Source: an uncultured Sterolibacterium sp.
GTDB lineage: Bacteria > Pseudomonadota > Gammaproteobacteria > Burkholderiales > Rhodocyclaceae
Length of the DNA: 58,882 nt
Direction of reading: 5' to 3'
Assembly (NCBI GenBank): GCA_903904605.1
Contig: CAIVDC010000045.1
Location: 1-58,882 of the forward strand
The stretch's first letter is position 1, and the number at the start of each line of letters is the position of its first letter. The notes beneath the pieces were generated by a model that had not been told where the DNA came from, made no database searches, and worked only from the letters and a program-made list of their open reading frames with translations. Of this stretch, positions 1-7,777 are shown piece by piece. Both the position numbers and the translations under genes were made by a program.

Positions 1-122
1 GGCTTTCTACACAGCGTCGCCTTACGCTGCGAGTTCGCACCATTGATGTGTCGGTCATATCGGCGCTGCCGCTCACCTTATACCTCATACTCGTTTCTTC
101 GCGAACACCGGGCACATTCATG
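1..122 (-). CDS. possible start of an unidentified gene after cydB (runs off window)
   Basis: An open frame begins at ATG 122, 12 nt past the cydB stop, and stays open to the window edge (about 40 codons). A second in-frame ATG at 89 has a purine-rich AGAAACGAG just before it and may be the better start. The visible residues are polar and basic, with no membrane segment, so this does not look like CydX or the DUF2474 peptide that often follows cydB. It may be a spurious frame; I cannot name it. Confidence 0.2.
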
Positions 123-134
123 GGCTTGGGATGC

Positions 135-1271
135 TCAGTAGGCGTTGTGCTCGTTGGCCTGGATTTGCGCGACCGTGACCTTGCCGCGCATCACGCGGTA
201 TGCCCAGGAGGTGTAAATCACGATCAGCGGCATGAATATCATCGTGACCCAGAACATGATGCCCAGGGTCAGGTGGCTGGAGACCGCATCCCAGACCGTC
301 AAACTGGCGGCCGGCACGGTGGAGGAAGGCATGATGAACGGGAACATCGAGACGCCTGCCGTGCCGATTACGCCCACCAAGGCCAGCGAAGAAGCGACGA
401 ATCCGGTCAGCGTTCGACGGGCCAGCAACAAGCCCGCCGAGAGCAGGGCAGCCGTCACACCCAGGGCTGGCAGCAGCCACAGCAGCGGTTGCCGGCCGTA
501 GTTTGCCATCCAGGCCCCGGCCTCGCGGACCACGCTCTTGCTCATCGGGTTGGACAGTCCAGCCGGGTCGATGGGCGATGTGATGCGATAGCCTGCAATG
601 TTCTGGATCCAAAAGCCCGCGGCCACGAAGGCCAGCACCATGATCAGGGCGGCACCGACTGCGCCCCTGATGGCGCGAGCCTGAATCGCGCCTTCGCTGC
701 GGTGGGCCAGGTAGGCGCCGCCGTGCATGGTGATCATGGCGCTGCTCACTGCCCCGGCGAGCAGGGCAAACGGGTTGAGCAACTGCCAGAAGGTGCCGGT
801 ATAGGTCGATACCATGTAGTCATCGAACTGGAAAGGCACGCCCTGCAGAAGGTTGCCGAACGCCACGCCGAAGATCAGCGGCGGAACCGCGCCGCCGACG
901 AACAGGCCCCAGTCCCAGGTGCTGCGCCAGGTCGCGTTGTGGATCTTGCTTCGGTAGTCGAAGCCGACAGGCCTGAAGAACAGCGCCCACAGTACGGCCA
1001 TCATCGCCCAGTAAAATCCCGAGAAGGCGGTCGCATAGACCAGCGGCCAGGCCGCGAATATCGCCCCGCCGCCGGTGATGAACCAGACCTGGTTGCCGTC
1101 CCAATGCGGACCGACGGTGTTGATGACGACGCGGCGTTCCAGGTCGTTGCGGCCGACGAAGGGCAGCAAGGTGCCGACTCCCATGTCATGGCCGTCCATG
1201 ATGGCAAATCCGACCAGCAGCACCCCGATGAGCAGCCACCAGATCAGTTTAAAGGTTGCATAGTCGAACAT
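135..1271 (-). CDS. cydB: cytochrome bd quinol oxidase subunit II
   Basis: Subunit II of cytochrome bd, an inner-membrane oxidase that takes electrons from quinol and reduces oxygen to water at high affinity. The 378-residue product has normal length and is almost wholly hydrophobic, with about nine membrane segments. It carries the conserved GPHWDGNQVW stretch (residues 54-63) and GRQPLLW (259-265), the counterpart of the CydA GRQPW element. The ATG is preceded by AAGGAG. The gene lies 12 nt after cydA and is translated from the same operon, cydP-cydA-cydB. No cydX peptide is evident downstream in the 134 nt available. Identification is secure. Confidence 0.97.
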   Translation of the reverse strand: MFDYATFKLIWWLLIGVLLVGFAIMDGHDMGVGTLLPFVGRNDLERRVVINTVGPHWDGNQVWFITGGGAIFAAWPLVYATAFSGFYWAMMAVLWALFFRPVGFDYRSKIHNATWRSTWDWGLFVGGAVPPLIFGVAFGNLLQGVPFQFDDYMVSTYTGTFWQLLNPFALLAGAVSSAMITMHGGAYLAHRSEGAIQARAIRGAVGAALIMVLAFVAAGFWIQNIAGYRITSPIDPAGLSNPMSKSVVREAGAWMANYGRQPLLWLLPALGVTAALLSAGLLLARRTLTGFVASSLALVGVIGTAGVSMFPFIMPSSTVPAASLTVWDAVSSHLTLGIMFWVTMIFMPLIVIYTSWAYRVMRGKVTVAQIQANEHNAY

Positions 1272-1283
1272 CTTGCTTCTCCT

Positions 1284-2855
1284 TCACGCGTGTGCCGAGT
1301 CAGGGTGCGAGACTTCACCCGCATAACGACCGGTGCCCAGGCTTCCCGGTCCCAGGCGCGCAAATTTAACCATCAAGTACATCTCGACGATCAGCAGCAC
1401 AGTGTAGAAGCCGATGAATCCGGCCAGCGACCCGTACAAGGTGTTCACGCTCAGTGTCGATACGCTCAGATGCGTGGGCAGCACACCGTAGATGGTCCAG
1501 GGCTGGCGCCCGTATTCGGCGACGAACCAGCCCAGCTCGCAGGCGATCCAGGGTGCCGGAAGCATCCACAGGGCCCATTTCAGCAGCCACGGTTTTTGCC
1601 GGCAATTTATCTTGACCGTGCTCAGGAAGGAGAGCGCGAACAGCAGCAGCATCGCGAAGCCGAGGCCGACCATGATTCGGAAGCTCCAGAACATGGGCGC
1701 AACGCGCGGCACGGTGTCGCTTACTGCACGTTCGATGATCCCGGGCGTGACCTGATTCATTTCGACGACGTACTTCTTGAGCAGCAGGCCGAAGCCGAGA
1801 TCGGCCTTGTGCCTTTCGAACACTTCCTTCGCGGCGCCATTCGACGGATTCGTGCGCAGCGCCTCCAGGGCGTTTACGGCGTCGATTCCGGAGACGATTC
1901 GCGTCCGGTTCTTGGCCTTGATCTCGAAGATGCCGGGGATCTCCCTGCTGATCGAGCGCGTCCCGATCAGCCCCAGCACCCAGGGGATCGAGACCGCCCA
2001 GTCGTTCTTTGCCCGGGCCTCGTCAGGCCAGGCGATGACATTGAACGAGGCGGGCGCGGGCTCTGTCTGCCACATCGCTTCGATGATGGCCATCTTGGTT
2101 TGCTGCGCTTCGCCCACGGTGTAGCCCGATTCATCGCCCAGGACGATCACCGAGCAGGCACTGGCGAGGCCAAAGGCGGCCGCGATACGGAAACTGCGTT
2201 TGGCGAACTCGACATCGCGGCCCTTGAGCAGATACCAGGCCGAAATCGACAGAACGAACATCGCGCCGGTCAGGTAGCCGGCCGACACGGTGTGCACGAA
2301 CTTGACCTGCGCGTCCGGATTGAACAGCAGCGCCCAGAAGTTGACCAGCTCCATGCGCATGGTGGTGTAGTTGAATTCGGCACCCACGGGATTCTGCATC
2401 CAGCCGTTGGCGATCAGTATCCACAGCGCCGACAGGTTTGTGCCGACTGCCATCAGCAGCGTGACCATCAGGTGCTTGGGCTTGGAGAGCCGGTCCCAAC
2501 CGAAGAAGAACAGGCCGATGAAGGTCGATTCGAGGAAGAAGGCCATCAGTCCCTCGATCGCCAGCGGTGCGCCGAAGATATCGCCGACGTAATGCGAGTA
2601 GTAGGCCCAGTTGGTGCCGAACTGGAATTCCAGGGTGATGCCGGTGGTGACGCCGAGCGCGAAGTTGATGCCGAACAGTTTGCCCCAGAAACGGGTCATG
2701 TCTTGGTAGACGGTTTTGCCGGTCATCACATAGACGCTTTCCATGATCACGAGCAACCAGACCATTCCCAGAGTCAGGGGTACAAACAGGAAATGGTAAA
2801 GGGCGGTGACGGCAAATTGCAGCCTCGACAGGTCGACCAATTGTTCTGAAATCAC
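1284..2855 (-). CDS. cydA: cytochrome bd quinol oxidase subunit I
   Basis: The haem-bearing subunit of cytochrome bd. I place the start at GTG 2855, giving 523 residues beginning with ISEQLVDLSRLQF after the initiator, because AAGGAG lies 7 nt upstream and the E. coli protein has about the same length. Longer in-frame starts would add a basic tail unlike the family. The haem ligands align with E. coli CydA at a constant offset of two: His21 (haem b595/d region), His188 and Met395 (haem b558). The acidic pair Glu101 and Glu109 and GRQPW (449-453) are also present. The Q-loop is long, as in the E. coli type. The GTG overlaps the cydP stop (GTGA), implying translational coupling. Confidence 0.97.
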   Translation of the reverse strand: MISEQLVDLSRLQFAVTALYHFLFVPLTLGMVWLLVIMESVYVMTGKTVYQDMTRFWGKLFGINFALGVTTGITLEFQFGTNWAYYSHYVGDIFGAPLAIEGLMAFFLESTFIGLFFFGWDRLSKPKHLMVTLLMAVGTNLSALWILIANGWMQNPVGAEFNYTTMRMELVNFWALLFNPDAQVKFVHTVSAGYLTGAMFVLSISAWYLLKGRDVEFAKRSFRIAAAFGLASACSVIVLGDESGYTVGEAQQTKMAIIEAMWQTEPAPASFNVIAWPDEARAKNDWAVSIPWVLGLIGTRSISREIPGIFEIKAKNRTRIVSGIDAVNALEALRTNPSNGAAKEVFERHKADLGFGLLLKKYVVEMNQVTPGIIERAVSDTVPRVAPMFWSFRIMVGLGFAMLLLFALSFLSTVKINCRQKPWLLKWALWMLPAPWIACELGWFVAEYGRQPWTIYGVLPTHLSVSTLSVNTLYGSLAGFIGFYTVLLIVEMYLMVKFARLGPGSLGTGRYAGEVSHPDSAHA

Positions 2856-3028
2856 TTCGATACTCCTTGCGAAGACGCTGCCCCGCCGATTCTTTCGGCT
2901 ACGCGAGCCGAGTCGACGCTTTCGCCGGCATCGCGCACGAACACCCACCACAGCGTGATGAGCACGATCAGCTTGAGCAGCACGACGATGGTCAAATGGC
3001 GAACTAAGTGATGTTCATCTTGGCTCAT
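2852..3028 (-). CDS. cydP: CydP, small single-span subunit of cytochrome bd
   Basis: A 58-residue gene directly upstream of cydA. The protein starts MSQDEHHLVRHLTIVVLLKL, has one membrane helix (about residues 12-30) ending in a WWVFVRD element, and a short hydrophilic tail. This basic start, single helix and tryptophan-rich boundary followed by RD is the pattern of the small CydP proteins found before cydA in beta- and gammaproteobacteria; the name rests on pattern recall and synteny. Its TGA overlaps the cydA GTG by 4 nt. No convincing ribosome site precedes the ATG, and the sigma54 promoter predicts a transcript starting only about 2 nt upstream, so it may be translated as a near-leaderless message. 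Confidence 0.85.
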   Translation of the reverse strand: MSQDEHHLVRHLTIVVLLKLIVLITLWWVFVRDAGESVDSARVAERIGGAASSQGVSK

Positions 3029-3040
3029 GCTACCAAGGCG

Positions 3041-3056
3041 TGCAGGTTTTGTGCCA
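3041..3056 (-). promoter_or_regulatory. sigma54 (-24/-12) promoter of cydPAB
   Basis: On the minus strand the sequence TGGCACAAAACCTGCA has the invariant GG and GC separated by exactly 10 nt. It matches the TGGCAC-N5-TTGCA consensus except for one base (C for T) in the -12 half. With C3042 as -12, transcription would start at about 3030, two bases before the cydP ATG. The divergent gene encodes a sigma54 activator, which supports the call. Confidence 0.85.
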
Positions 3057-3120
3057 TATCGCGCCTATCCATAAACATCAATCAAAACAGCCGTTCGTCC
3101 ATCGGCACGAGGGATGTCGT

Positions 3121-3155
3121 GTCAATATGGCAGAATAATTGTCTGCCATATTGAC
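3121..3155. promoter_or_regulatory. perfect 14-bp palindrome, likely activator binding site
   Basis: GTCAATATGGCAGA (3121-3134) and its exact reverse complement (3142-3155) flank a 7-nt spacer. The element is about 91-125 nt upstream of the predicted cydP transcription start, the usual enhancer distance for a sigma54 activator, and lies between the two divergent genes. I infer that the adjacent Fis-type regulator binds it. Confidence 0.75.
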
Positions 3156-3161
3156 AGCTGA

Positions 3162-3174
3162 TGCCATAATGGCA
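3162..3174. promoter_or_regulatory. second, shorter palindrome with the same half-site
   Basis: TGCCATAATGGCA is a perfect 6-1-6 inverted repeat. Its TGCCATA half-site also occurs in both arms of the larger palindrome and again at 3052-3058, overlapping the -24 element. Position 44-56 nt before the regulator start suggests a role in autoregulation or cooperative binding. Confidence 0.55.
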
Positions 3175-3217
3175 GGCATTGGTCCTGCTCTTCCCGCCCG
3201 CTTCTGGAGAACGCCTG

Positions 3218-4570
3218 ATGTCCAGCCCTTTGCCGGAACTGGTTTCCTACCTCGAGGGATTGCCCGAGCCGCACATTCTTTTTGATCGACAGTACCGTGT
3301 CCTTGCGGCGAATGCCGCCTACCGAAGCCAGTTCAGTCCGCAAGCATCGGTTGTCGGCCGCATGTGCTACGAGGTATCGCACCACTTCACTGCTCCGTGC
3401 GACCAGTCAGGGGAGAATTGCCCCTTGGCGCGCGCCCGCCACTCCGGTCAGCGAGAACGGGTTTTGCACTTGCACCATACGCCACTGGGCGAGGCCTACA
3501 TCAACATCGAGCTGGCTCCGCTGCGCGATGCCCACGGTGATCATGCCTACTTCATCGAGAAGATGGAAACCTTGCGCGTGGGGAAGGCTCAGCCTGCCGT
3601 TCATGGCTTGATCGGCCGTACCCGGATCTTTCTGCAAATGCTGGAATTGGTGGCGCGCGTTGGACCGTCGGACGCCAGCGTGCTGCTACTGGGCGAGTCA
3701 GGCACCGGCAAGGAGCTGGTGGCGCGCGCGGTGCACGAGGCCAGTTCCCGCGCCGCTGGGCCGCTGGTGGTCGTGGAGTGCGCCAGCCTGACCGAGACGC
3801 TGTTCGAAAGCGAGCTTTTTGGTCATGAGCGCGGCGCCTTTACCGGCGCTGGCGCCGCAAAAAGGGGCCTGGTGGAATCGGCCAGCGGCGGAACGCTGTT
3901 CTTTGACGAAGTGGGCGATATCCCGTTGCCGATGCAGGTCAAGCTGCTGCGCCTGCTGGAGAGCGGTACCTATCGGCGCGTCGGCAGTACCGAGCTGCGC
4001 CGCACCGATGTGCGCATCGTCTCGGCGACCCATCGCGACCTGCAAGCGATGGTTGCCGATGGGTGCTTCCGGGAAGATCTGTACTATCGTCTGAGCATAT
4101 TTCCCATTCGTCTGCCGGCGCTGCGCGAGCGTGCCGAAGATATCCCGATGCTGGCCACGGCGCTGCTCGACCGCGTGGCGCCGCGGCGGCGACTCGGACT
4201 GTCGCGCGAGGCCACGTCGCGCCTGAAGGAGCACCTGTTTCAGGGCAACGTGCGCGAGTTGCGCAATGTGCTGGAACGTGCCGCCTTGCTCTGCGACGGC
4301 CAGGTGATTCATCGCGCGCATGTCGAGCGGGCCTTCGGCCCGGATTCCGGCGCAGCACGGATGGCAGAGCGCTCAGCCGGGACGGGACCCACGAATGCGC
4401 CGCAAGCGTCGCCCCCTGTGGCCAACCGCTCTTTGCCCGAAATGGAGCGGGACACTTTGCTTGAGCGGCTTAAGTCCCACAGCGGCAGCCGGGCGGAACT
4501 GGCCGCGAAACTCGGTATCAGCGTCCGTTCGCTGTACCGCAGGCTGCGGTCCCTGGAGCGGCCGGAATAA
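3218..4570 (+). CDS. sigma54-dependent activator with Cys/His PAS domain (probable regulator of cydPAB)
   Basis: An enhancer-binding protein of 450 residues: an N-terminal PAS domain (about 8-118), an AAA+ domain (about 130-365) and a C-terminal Fis-type helix-turn-helix (about 405-448). Walker A GESGTGKE (159-166), the sigma54-contacting GAFTGA loop (206-211) and Walker B GGTLFFDE (224-231) are intact, so it should be an active ATPase. The PAS domain carries a Cys/His cluster (C50, H55, H56, C61, C68, in the pattern C-x4-HH-x4-PC-x6-CPL) that could bind a metal or Fe-S centre or act as a redox switch; that is inference. I start at ATG 3218 because GGAGAA precedes it. The divergent position next to the cyd promoter makes control of the oxidase the likely job. 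Confidence 0.9.
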   Translation: MSSPLPELVSYLEGLPEPHILFDRQYRVLAANAAYRSQFSPQASVVGRMCYEVSHHFTAPCDQSGENCPLARARHSGQRERVLHLHHTPLGEAYINIELAPLRDAHGDHAYFIEKMETLRVGKAQPAVHGLIGRTRIFLQMLELVARVGPSDASVLLLGESGTGKELVARAVHEASSRAAGPLVVVECASLTETLFESELFGHERGAFTGAGAAKRGLVESASGGTLFFDEVGDIPLPMQVKLLRLLESGTYRRVGSTELRRTDVRIVSATHRDLQAMVADGCFREDLYYRLSIFPIRLPALRERAEDIPMLATALLDRVAPRRRLGLSREATSRLKEHLFQGNVRELRNVLERAALLCDGQVIHRAHVERAFGPDSGAARMAERSAGTGPTNAPQASPPVANRSLPEMERDTLLERLKSHSGSRAELAAKLGISVRSLYRRLRSLERPE

Positions 4571-4728
4571 GTTGCTTCCGTTGGCGGCGGCTGGCGCCCT
4601 ATTCCGGATCAACCGCAAGCCGACCCGGCGGGCGGCGATTGTGTGGCAGCAGACCGGGATTCCGGCGCAGCCCTTGAAATTGCTCATTGGCACCCTATAT
4701 CAGAGATGACGGACGGATGGGAGGGAGC
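4571..4728. other. spacer between the activator and thioredoxin genes
   Basis: 158 nt with no convincing gene, promoter or terminator. Short frames here lack ribosome sites and overlap the flanking genes. Confidence 0.5.
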
Positions 4729-5166
4729 ATGTCAGCGACAGTGCAAGTGGTTTGCCCCGGTTGCCACACAGCCAATCGGCTGCCGCGTGAGCGTCTGGCC
4801 GACGGTGGTGTTTGCGGCCGCTGCAGGGCGCGCTTGTTCAGCGGTTCTGTGGTGGAACTCGATGCTGCGAGTTTTGGCAGGCATCTGGAAGGTTCCGATA
4901 TACCTCTGGTGGTCGATTTCTGGGCACCATGGTGTGGTCCCTGCAAAATGATGGCCCCGGAGTTTGTCAAGGCCGCGGCCCGCCTTGAGCCAAACTACCG
5001 CCTTGCCAAGGTCAATACCGAAGTGGAGCAGGAACTCGCCGCGCGGTTCGCCATTCGCTCGATTCCCACCTTGGTTATTTTTCACCGGGGACAGGAGCTC
5101 GCCCGCACGTCCGGGGCCATGCCCTCGGACGCCCTGATCAACTGGGTTCGCTCGGAAGGCGGCTGA
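4729..5166 (+). CDS. trxC: thioredoxin 2-like protein with N-terminal zinc ribbon
   Basis: A cytosolic thiol-disulfide reductase of 145 residues. The N-terminus has two CxxC pairs (C9/C12 and C29/C32), the zinc-binding motif that separates thioredoxin 2 from thioredoxin 1. The catalytic WCGPC follows (C69/C72), and the cis-proline loop is seen as RSIPTL. The ATG at 4729 has a GGGAGGGAG ribosome site; an in-frame ATG 42 nt upstream would add residues before the zinc ribbon and lacks support. It follows the oxidase regulator on the same strand, so it may belong to the same redox response, although the 158-nt gap allows its own promoter. Confidence 0.88.
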   Translation: MSATVQVVCPGCHTANRLPRERLADGGVCGRCRARLFSGSVVELDAASFGRHLEGSDIPLVVDFWAPWCGPCKMMAPEFVKAAARLEPNYRLAKVNTEVEQELAARFAIRSIPTLVIFHRGQELARTSGAMPSDALINWVRSEGG

Positions 5167-5227
5167 GCCTAAGGAAATGGCCGGAACGCGCCGCGCCCAG
5201 CAGGCGACCAGATCGCTTGCGCGGCGG

Positions 5228-6289
5228 TCATAGCGCCAGCTGGTCCGCGTCGGCCAGGGCCGATATCCGCGCTTCTCCTGCAGCGCCTTCGCGGCGATGG
5301 ATCGCCAGCAGACGAGTTGCCACGTCCCGCCAATGTGCGCTGCCCTCTGCCAGCGTCCGCCGCAGCGCAGTTTCGTCGCCCTGCTCGTGCCACCGGCCAT
5401 AGGCGACGGCCAAACCGGGAAACAGGGCGCGGCGCATCCCTTCCAAATTGGCGAACCAGAAATGCAGCGACCCTTGCGCACCTCGCGCCAGCAGCGTGGG
5501 CAGCGTAAAGTCGCAGTCGGCGATGAGGTCGCGCACGGCGCGACAAAGGATTTCCGCGCGTCGTTCGCTGAAGCCGGCCAGCATCTCCTCCCAGGCAGGG
5601 CCGAGCCAGCGGCCGGCCCGATGTTCGCCCAGTTCGTGCAGAATCATGGCCTCGCCTTCGATCTCGGCCATGCGCGAGATCGCGGTATCGGCATCGGCGT
5701 CGAAACCGTGCTGCAGCAGCGCGCGGCCCAGTGGGCCGCTCTTGGGCTGGCCCGGCCATGTCTCGACTTTTCCCCAGAGCCAGCGCCGCACTACGTCCTG
5801 GCGCAAATAGAGAGTGCCCGACCTCAGGGCTGCGGGCATCGCGGTGAGGTCGCGCGCATACTCGCGGCCGCTGACCAGGACGGATACTCCTTCGCGCACT
5901 TCCTGCCGCAGCCGTTCGCCGAGAAAGAAATGCGGCCGATGATATCGGCCGATTCCGGCGCCGTAGACCAGGCCCCTTTGGCGCAGCCGTTCGTTGATCG
6001 CGTCGGTGGCAAACGGGTCAAACTGTTCGCCGTCTAGGCAGAGAGGGTCGAATTCGCTTTCCTCAAGATCATTCCAAAGCGTTTCGCGCTCGGCGATCCA
6101 GCGGCTCAAGTCGGCGCGGGGTGGCGGCGCGGACGGCGCAAGATCCCGCTCCCAGCGGAAGTATTCGCGCATCTCCAACAGGTAGATGCACAGTGTCATG
6201 CCCCGTGCGTGGCGCGCATCGGCGATGTCGCAGTTGCGCTGCACGGCTGCAACGAGCGAGCGCAGTTCGCCGCTCAGTTCATTCGGCAT
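5228..6289 (-). CDS. unrecognised 353-residue protein
   Basis: A soluble-looking protein without signal peptide or membrane segment. The most distinctive stretch is the N-terminal NCDIADARHARGMTLCIYL region (about residues 19-37), followed by MREYFRWE, which recalls an uncharacterised family I remember as Sfum_1244; I am not certain. Aromatic and charged residues are frequent, and an EGEAMILHELGEHRAG element about two-thirds along contains a HELGEH string that superficially resembles a metalloprotease site, but nothing else supports a peptidase. It is transcribed towards trxC, alone, with cbiX divergent. Function unknown. Confidence 0.75.
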   Translation of the reverse strand: MPNELSGELRSLVAAVQRNCDIADARHARGMTLCIYLLEMREYFRWERDLAPSAPPPRADLSRWIAERETLWNDLEESEFDPLCLDGEQFDPFATDAINERLRQRGLVYGAGIGRYHRPHFFLGERLRQEVREGVSVLVSGREYARDLTAMPAALRSGTLYLRQDVVRRWLWGKVETWPGQPKSGPLGRALLQHGFDADADTAISRMAEIEGEAMILHELGEHRAGRWLGPAWEEMLAGFSERRAEILCRAVRDLIADCDFTLPTLLARGAQGSLHFWFANLEGMRRALFPGLAVAYGRWHEQGDETALRRTLAEGSAHWRDVATRLLAIHRREGAAGEARISALADADQLAL

Positions 6290-6334
6290 GGCGATCCGGG
6301 GTGCGAGCTGCAGCCGCCGCTGCGGCCAGGGCGG

Positions 6335-6365
6335 TCGCCGGCGGGAATGATCGTCCCGCCGGCGA
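6335..6365. repeat. perfect 12-bp inverted repeat
   Basis: TCGCCGGCGGGA (6335-6346) is followed after a 7-nt loop by its exact complement (6354-6365). The hairpin is very GC-rich but has no T-run on either side, so it is not a standard terminator. It sits in the 242-nt spacer between the divergent genes at 6289 and 6532. No other feature is obvious in that spacer except the GGGGGAGG ribosome site before cbiX. Confidence 0.6.
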
Positions 6366-6531
6366 TGGCGTGATACGGCGGAAAATGTCCCGGCTGGCCT
6401 TCGTCAAGGCCCGGACCCTCGCCGAGTTGCATTCTCTGCCGCATAATAGCCGTGATCGATGCGCCGGCCGTTGCGTCGTCAAATCCTTTGCAGGCACACC
6501 GCCGCAGTGATAATCCGGGGGAGGCAACTGA

Positions 6532-6903
6532 ATGAGCGACAAAGGCATCATCCTGTTCGGCCACGGCGCCCGCAACCGCGAATACGTCGAGCCTTTCCAC
6601 CGCATCCGCGCCGCTTTGCTGATGCTGGACCCGGCGGCCAAGGTGGAGATCGGCTTTCTGGAACTGATGCAGCCGTCTTTTGAAATGGCCGTCGATGCTC
6701 TCGTTGTGCGGGACATCCGGAATATTGTCGTTGTGCCTATCTTCTTCGCCCCTGGGCGCCATGTGCTCAAAGACCTGCCACAACTGGCAGACAGTGCGAC
6801 CGACCGATACCCGGGCTTGGCATTCGAGATTGCCCAGGCGGTCGGGGAATCGCCCGCCGTGATTGCCGCGATGGCTCGGTTCGCGCTGGACAGCGCAGCC
6901 TGA
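6532..6903 (+). CDS. cbiX: short CbiX/SirB-type sirohydrochlorin chelatase
   Basis: A 123-residue chelatase of the small CbiX class, which inserts cobalt or iron into sirohydrochlorin (cobalamin or sirohaem synthesis); which metal cannot be read from the sequence. The N-terminal ILFGHGAR element (about residues 7-14) holds the first catalytic histidine and VVVPIFFAPGRHV (about 65-77) the second histidine region. The length fits the single-domain form that works as a dimer. A strong GGGGGAGG precedes the ATG. It stands alone between an unrecognised gene and a DUF4202 gene, without other tetrapyrrole genes in the window. Confidence 0.88.
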   Translation: MSDKGIILFGHGARNREYVEPFHRIRAALLMLDPAAKVEIGFLELMQPSFEMAVDALVVRDIRNIVVVPIFFAPGRHVLKDLPQLADSATDRYPGLAFEIAQAVGESPAVIAAMARFALDSAA

Positions 6904-6942
6904 GGCGTATGCATGGCCGGGACGGGCAGGGGGTCCGGTCAA

Positions 6943-7554
6943 CTACCCTACCGCCTTGAGGATCAGGGGAAGCAGTGCCTCGGGCAGTTTCAGTTTTCCT
7001 GAAACGGCGAAGGCATGCCCCTGATCGGACATCTTCCTCCAGGTCTTGCGGATGATGTCGAGCCATTTTTCCTCGCTGTACTCGGTCTTCTGGGAAGCGA
7101 AGCCGAGCATGTAGTACTCGATGAACACGAGATCGACAACGTCCTCCATCACCTGGGTTTCCGGATTGACCTTGAGGCCGCGCTTGCCGACGACCTTCAT
7201 GACCCGCTCGATCATGTCTTCATCGTATCCGGCTTCCCGCATGAACTTGCCGGCCAGCTCGGCGTGGAACTTGTAGAGCGTGGTGCGCCAGCGCTGGTAA
7301 CCCTCCGGCGTCATCGGATAGTCCTTGCGGGGAATCTTCCAGCGCTGGATGTGCTGGGCCCGGCAGGCGAGACGAACTGCCTCGGATGCTTCGGGCGCGA
7401 AGCGTTCGAGCATTTCGGTCATGCGGTGGGCATAGAGCAGTTCCTTCGGCCAATCGCGGCCGTCTGCTGCTTCCCGGTTCGGGTCCTCGCTGTTGGCAGC
7501 GTCGAACAGAGCAATGGCCTGCTCGAATCGCTGGAGGTTGAAAGTGGTGGTCAT
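6943..7554 (-). CDS. DUF4202 family protein
   Basis: A 203-residue protein that I place in DUF4202 from its characteristic opening (FEQAIALFDAANSEDPNRE) followed by WPKELLYAHRMTEMLERFAP and RAQHIQRWKIPRKDYPM. The repeated histidines and acidic residues suggest an HD-like helical fold, but no activity is established. ATG 7554 is chosen over an in-frame ATG nine codons upstream because a GGAG lies at the right distance. It converges on cbiX with 39 nt between the stops. Confidence 0.85.
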   Translation of the reverse strand: MTTTFNLQRFEQAIALFDAANSEDPNREAADGRDWPKELLYAHRMTEMLERFAPEASEAVRLACRAQHIQRWKIPRKDYPMTPEGYQRWRTTLYKFHAELAGKFMREAGYDEDMIERVMKVVGKRGLKVNPETQVMEDVVDLVFIEYYMLGFASQKTEYSEEKWLDIIRKTWRKMSDQGHAFAVSGKLKLPEALLPLILKAVG

Positions 7555-7777
7555 CGCATCTCCTGGAAGGGTCGGTATCATGACTGCTCGCAGATCAAAA
7601 CAGGATCATTACAGCAATGCGCCCGGCAGGCAAACCTTTCATGTGGCTGGAATCACCGCCGACATGGTATGTTAACCCCATCAAATTCTCTTGGGTACCA
7701 TGAAACGGGCGCCAAGGCGCTGTTAACCGAGAAGGAATCTGCTGCCTGTCATTACAAGTCTTTCGGGGAGGTCGTTC
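7555..7777. other. divergent spacer, no clear signal
   Basis: 223 nt between the DUF4202 gene and the flavoprotein gene. It must hold both promoters, but I see no good -35/-10 pair, FNR-type box or long dyad. Only the GGGGAGG ribosome site at 7765-7771 is clear. Confidence 0.5.

Noticed and set aside
48..2849. 933-codon plus-strand frame over the cyd genes
   Set aside because: It is antisense to cydA and cydB, is rich in His, Gln, Arg and Asp as expected from the complement of membrane-protein codons, and lacks a ribosome site or family match.
3072..3085. TTGATTGATGTTTA on the minus strand as an FNR site for cyd
   Set aside because: Only the first half-site is good; the second agrees at about two of five positions, and the sigma54 promoter explains the region better.
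5640..5700. HELGEH in the 5228-6289 protein as a zinc protease site
   Set aside because: It lacks the HExxH plus downstream ligand context and there is no signal peptide or protease fold cue.
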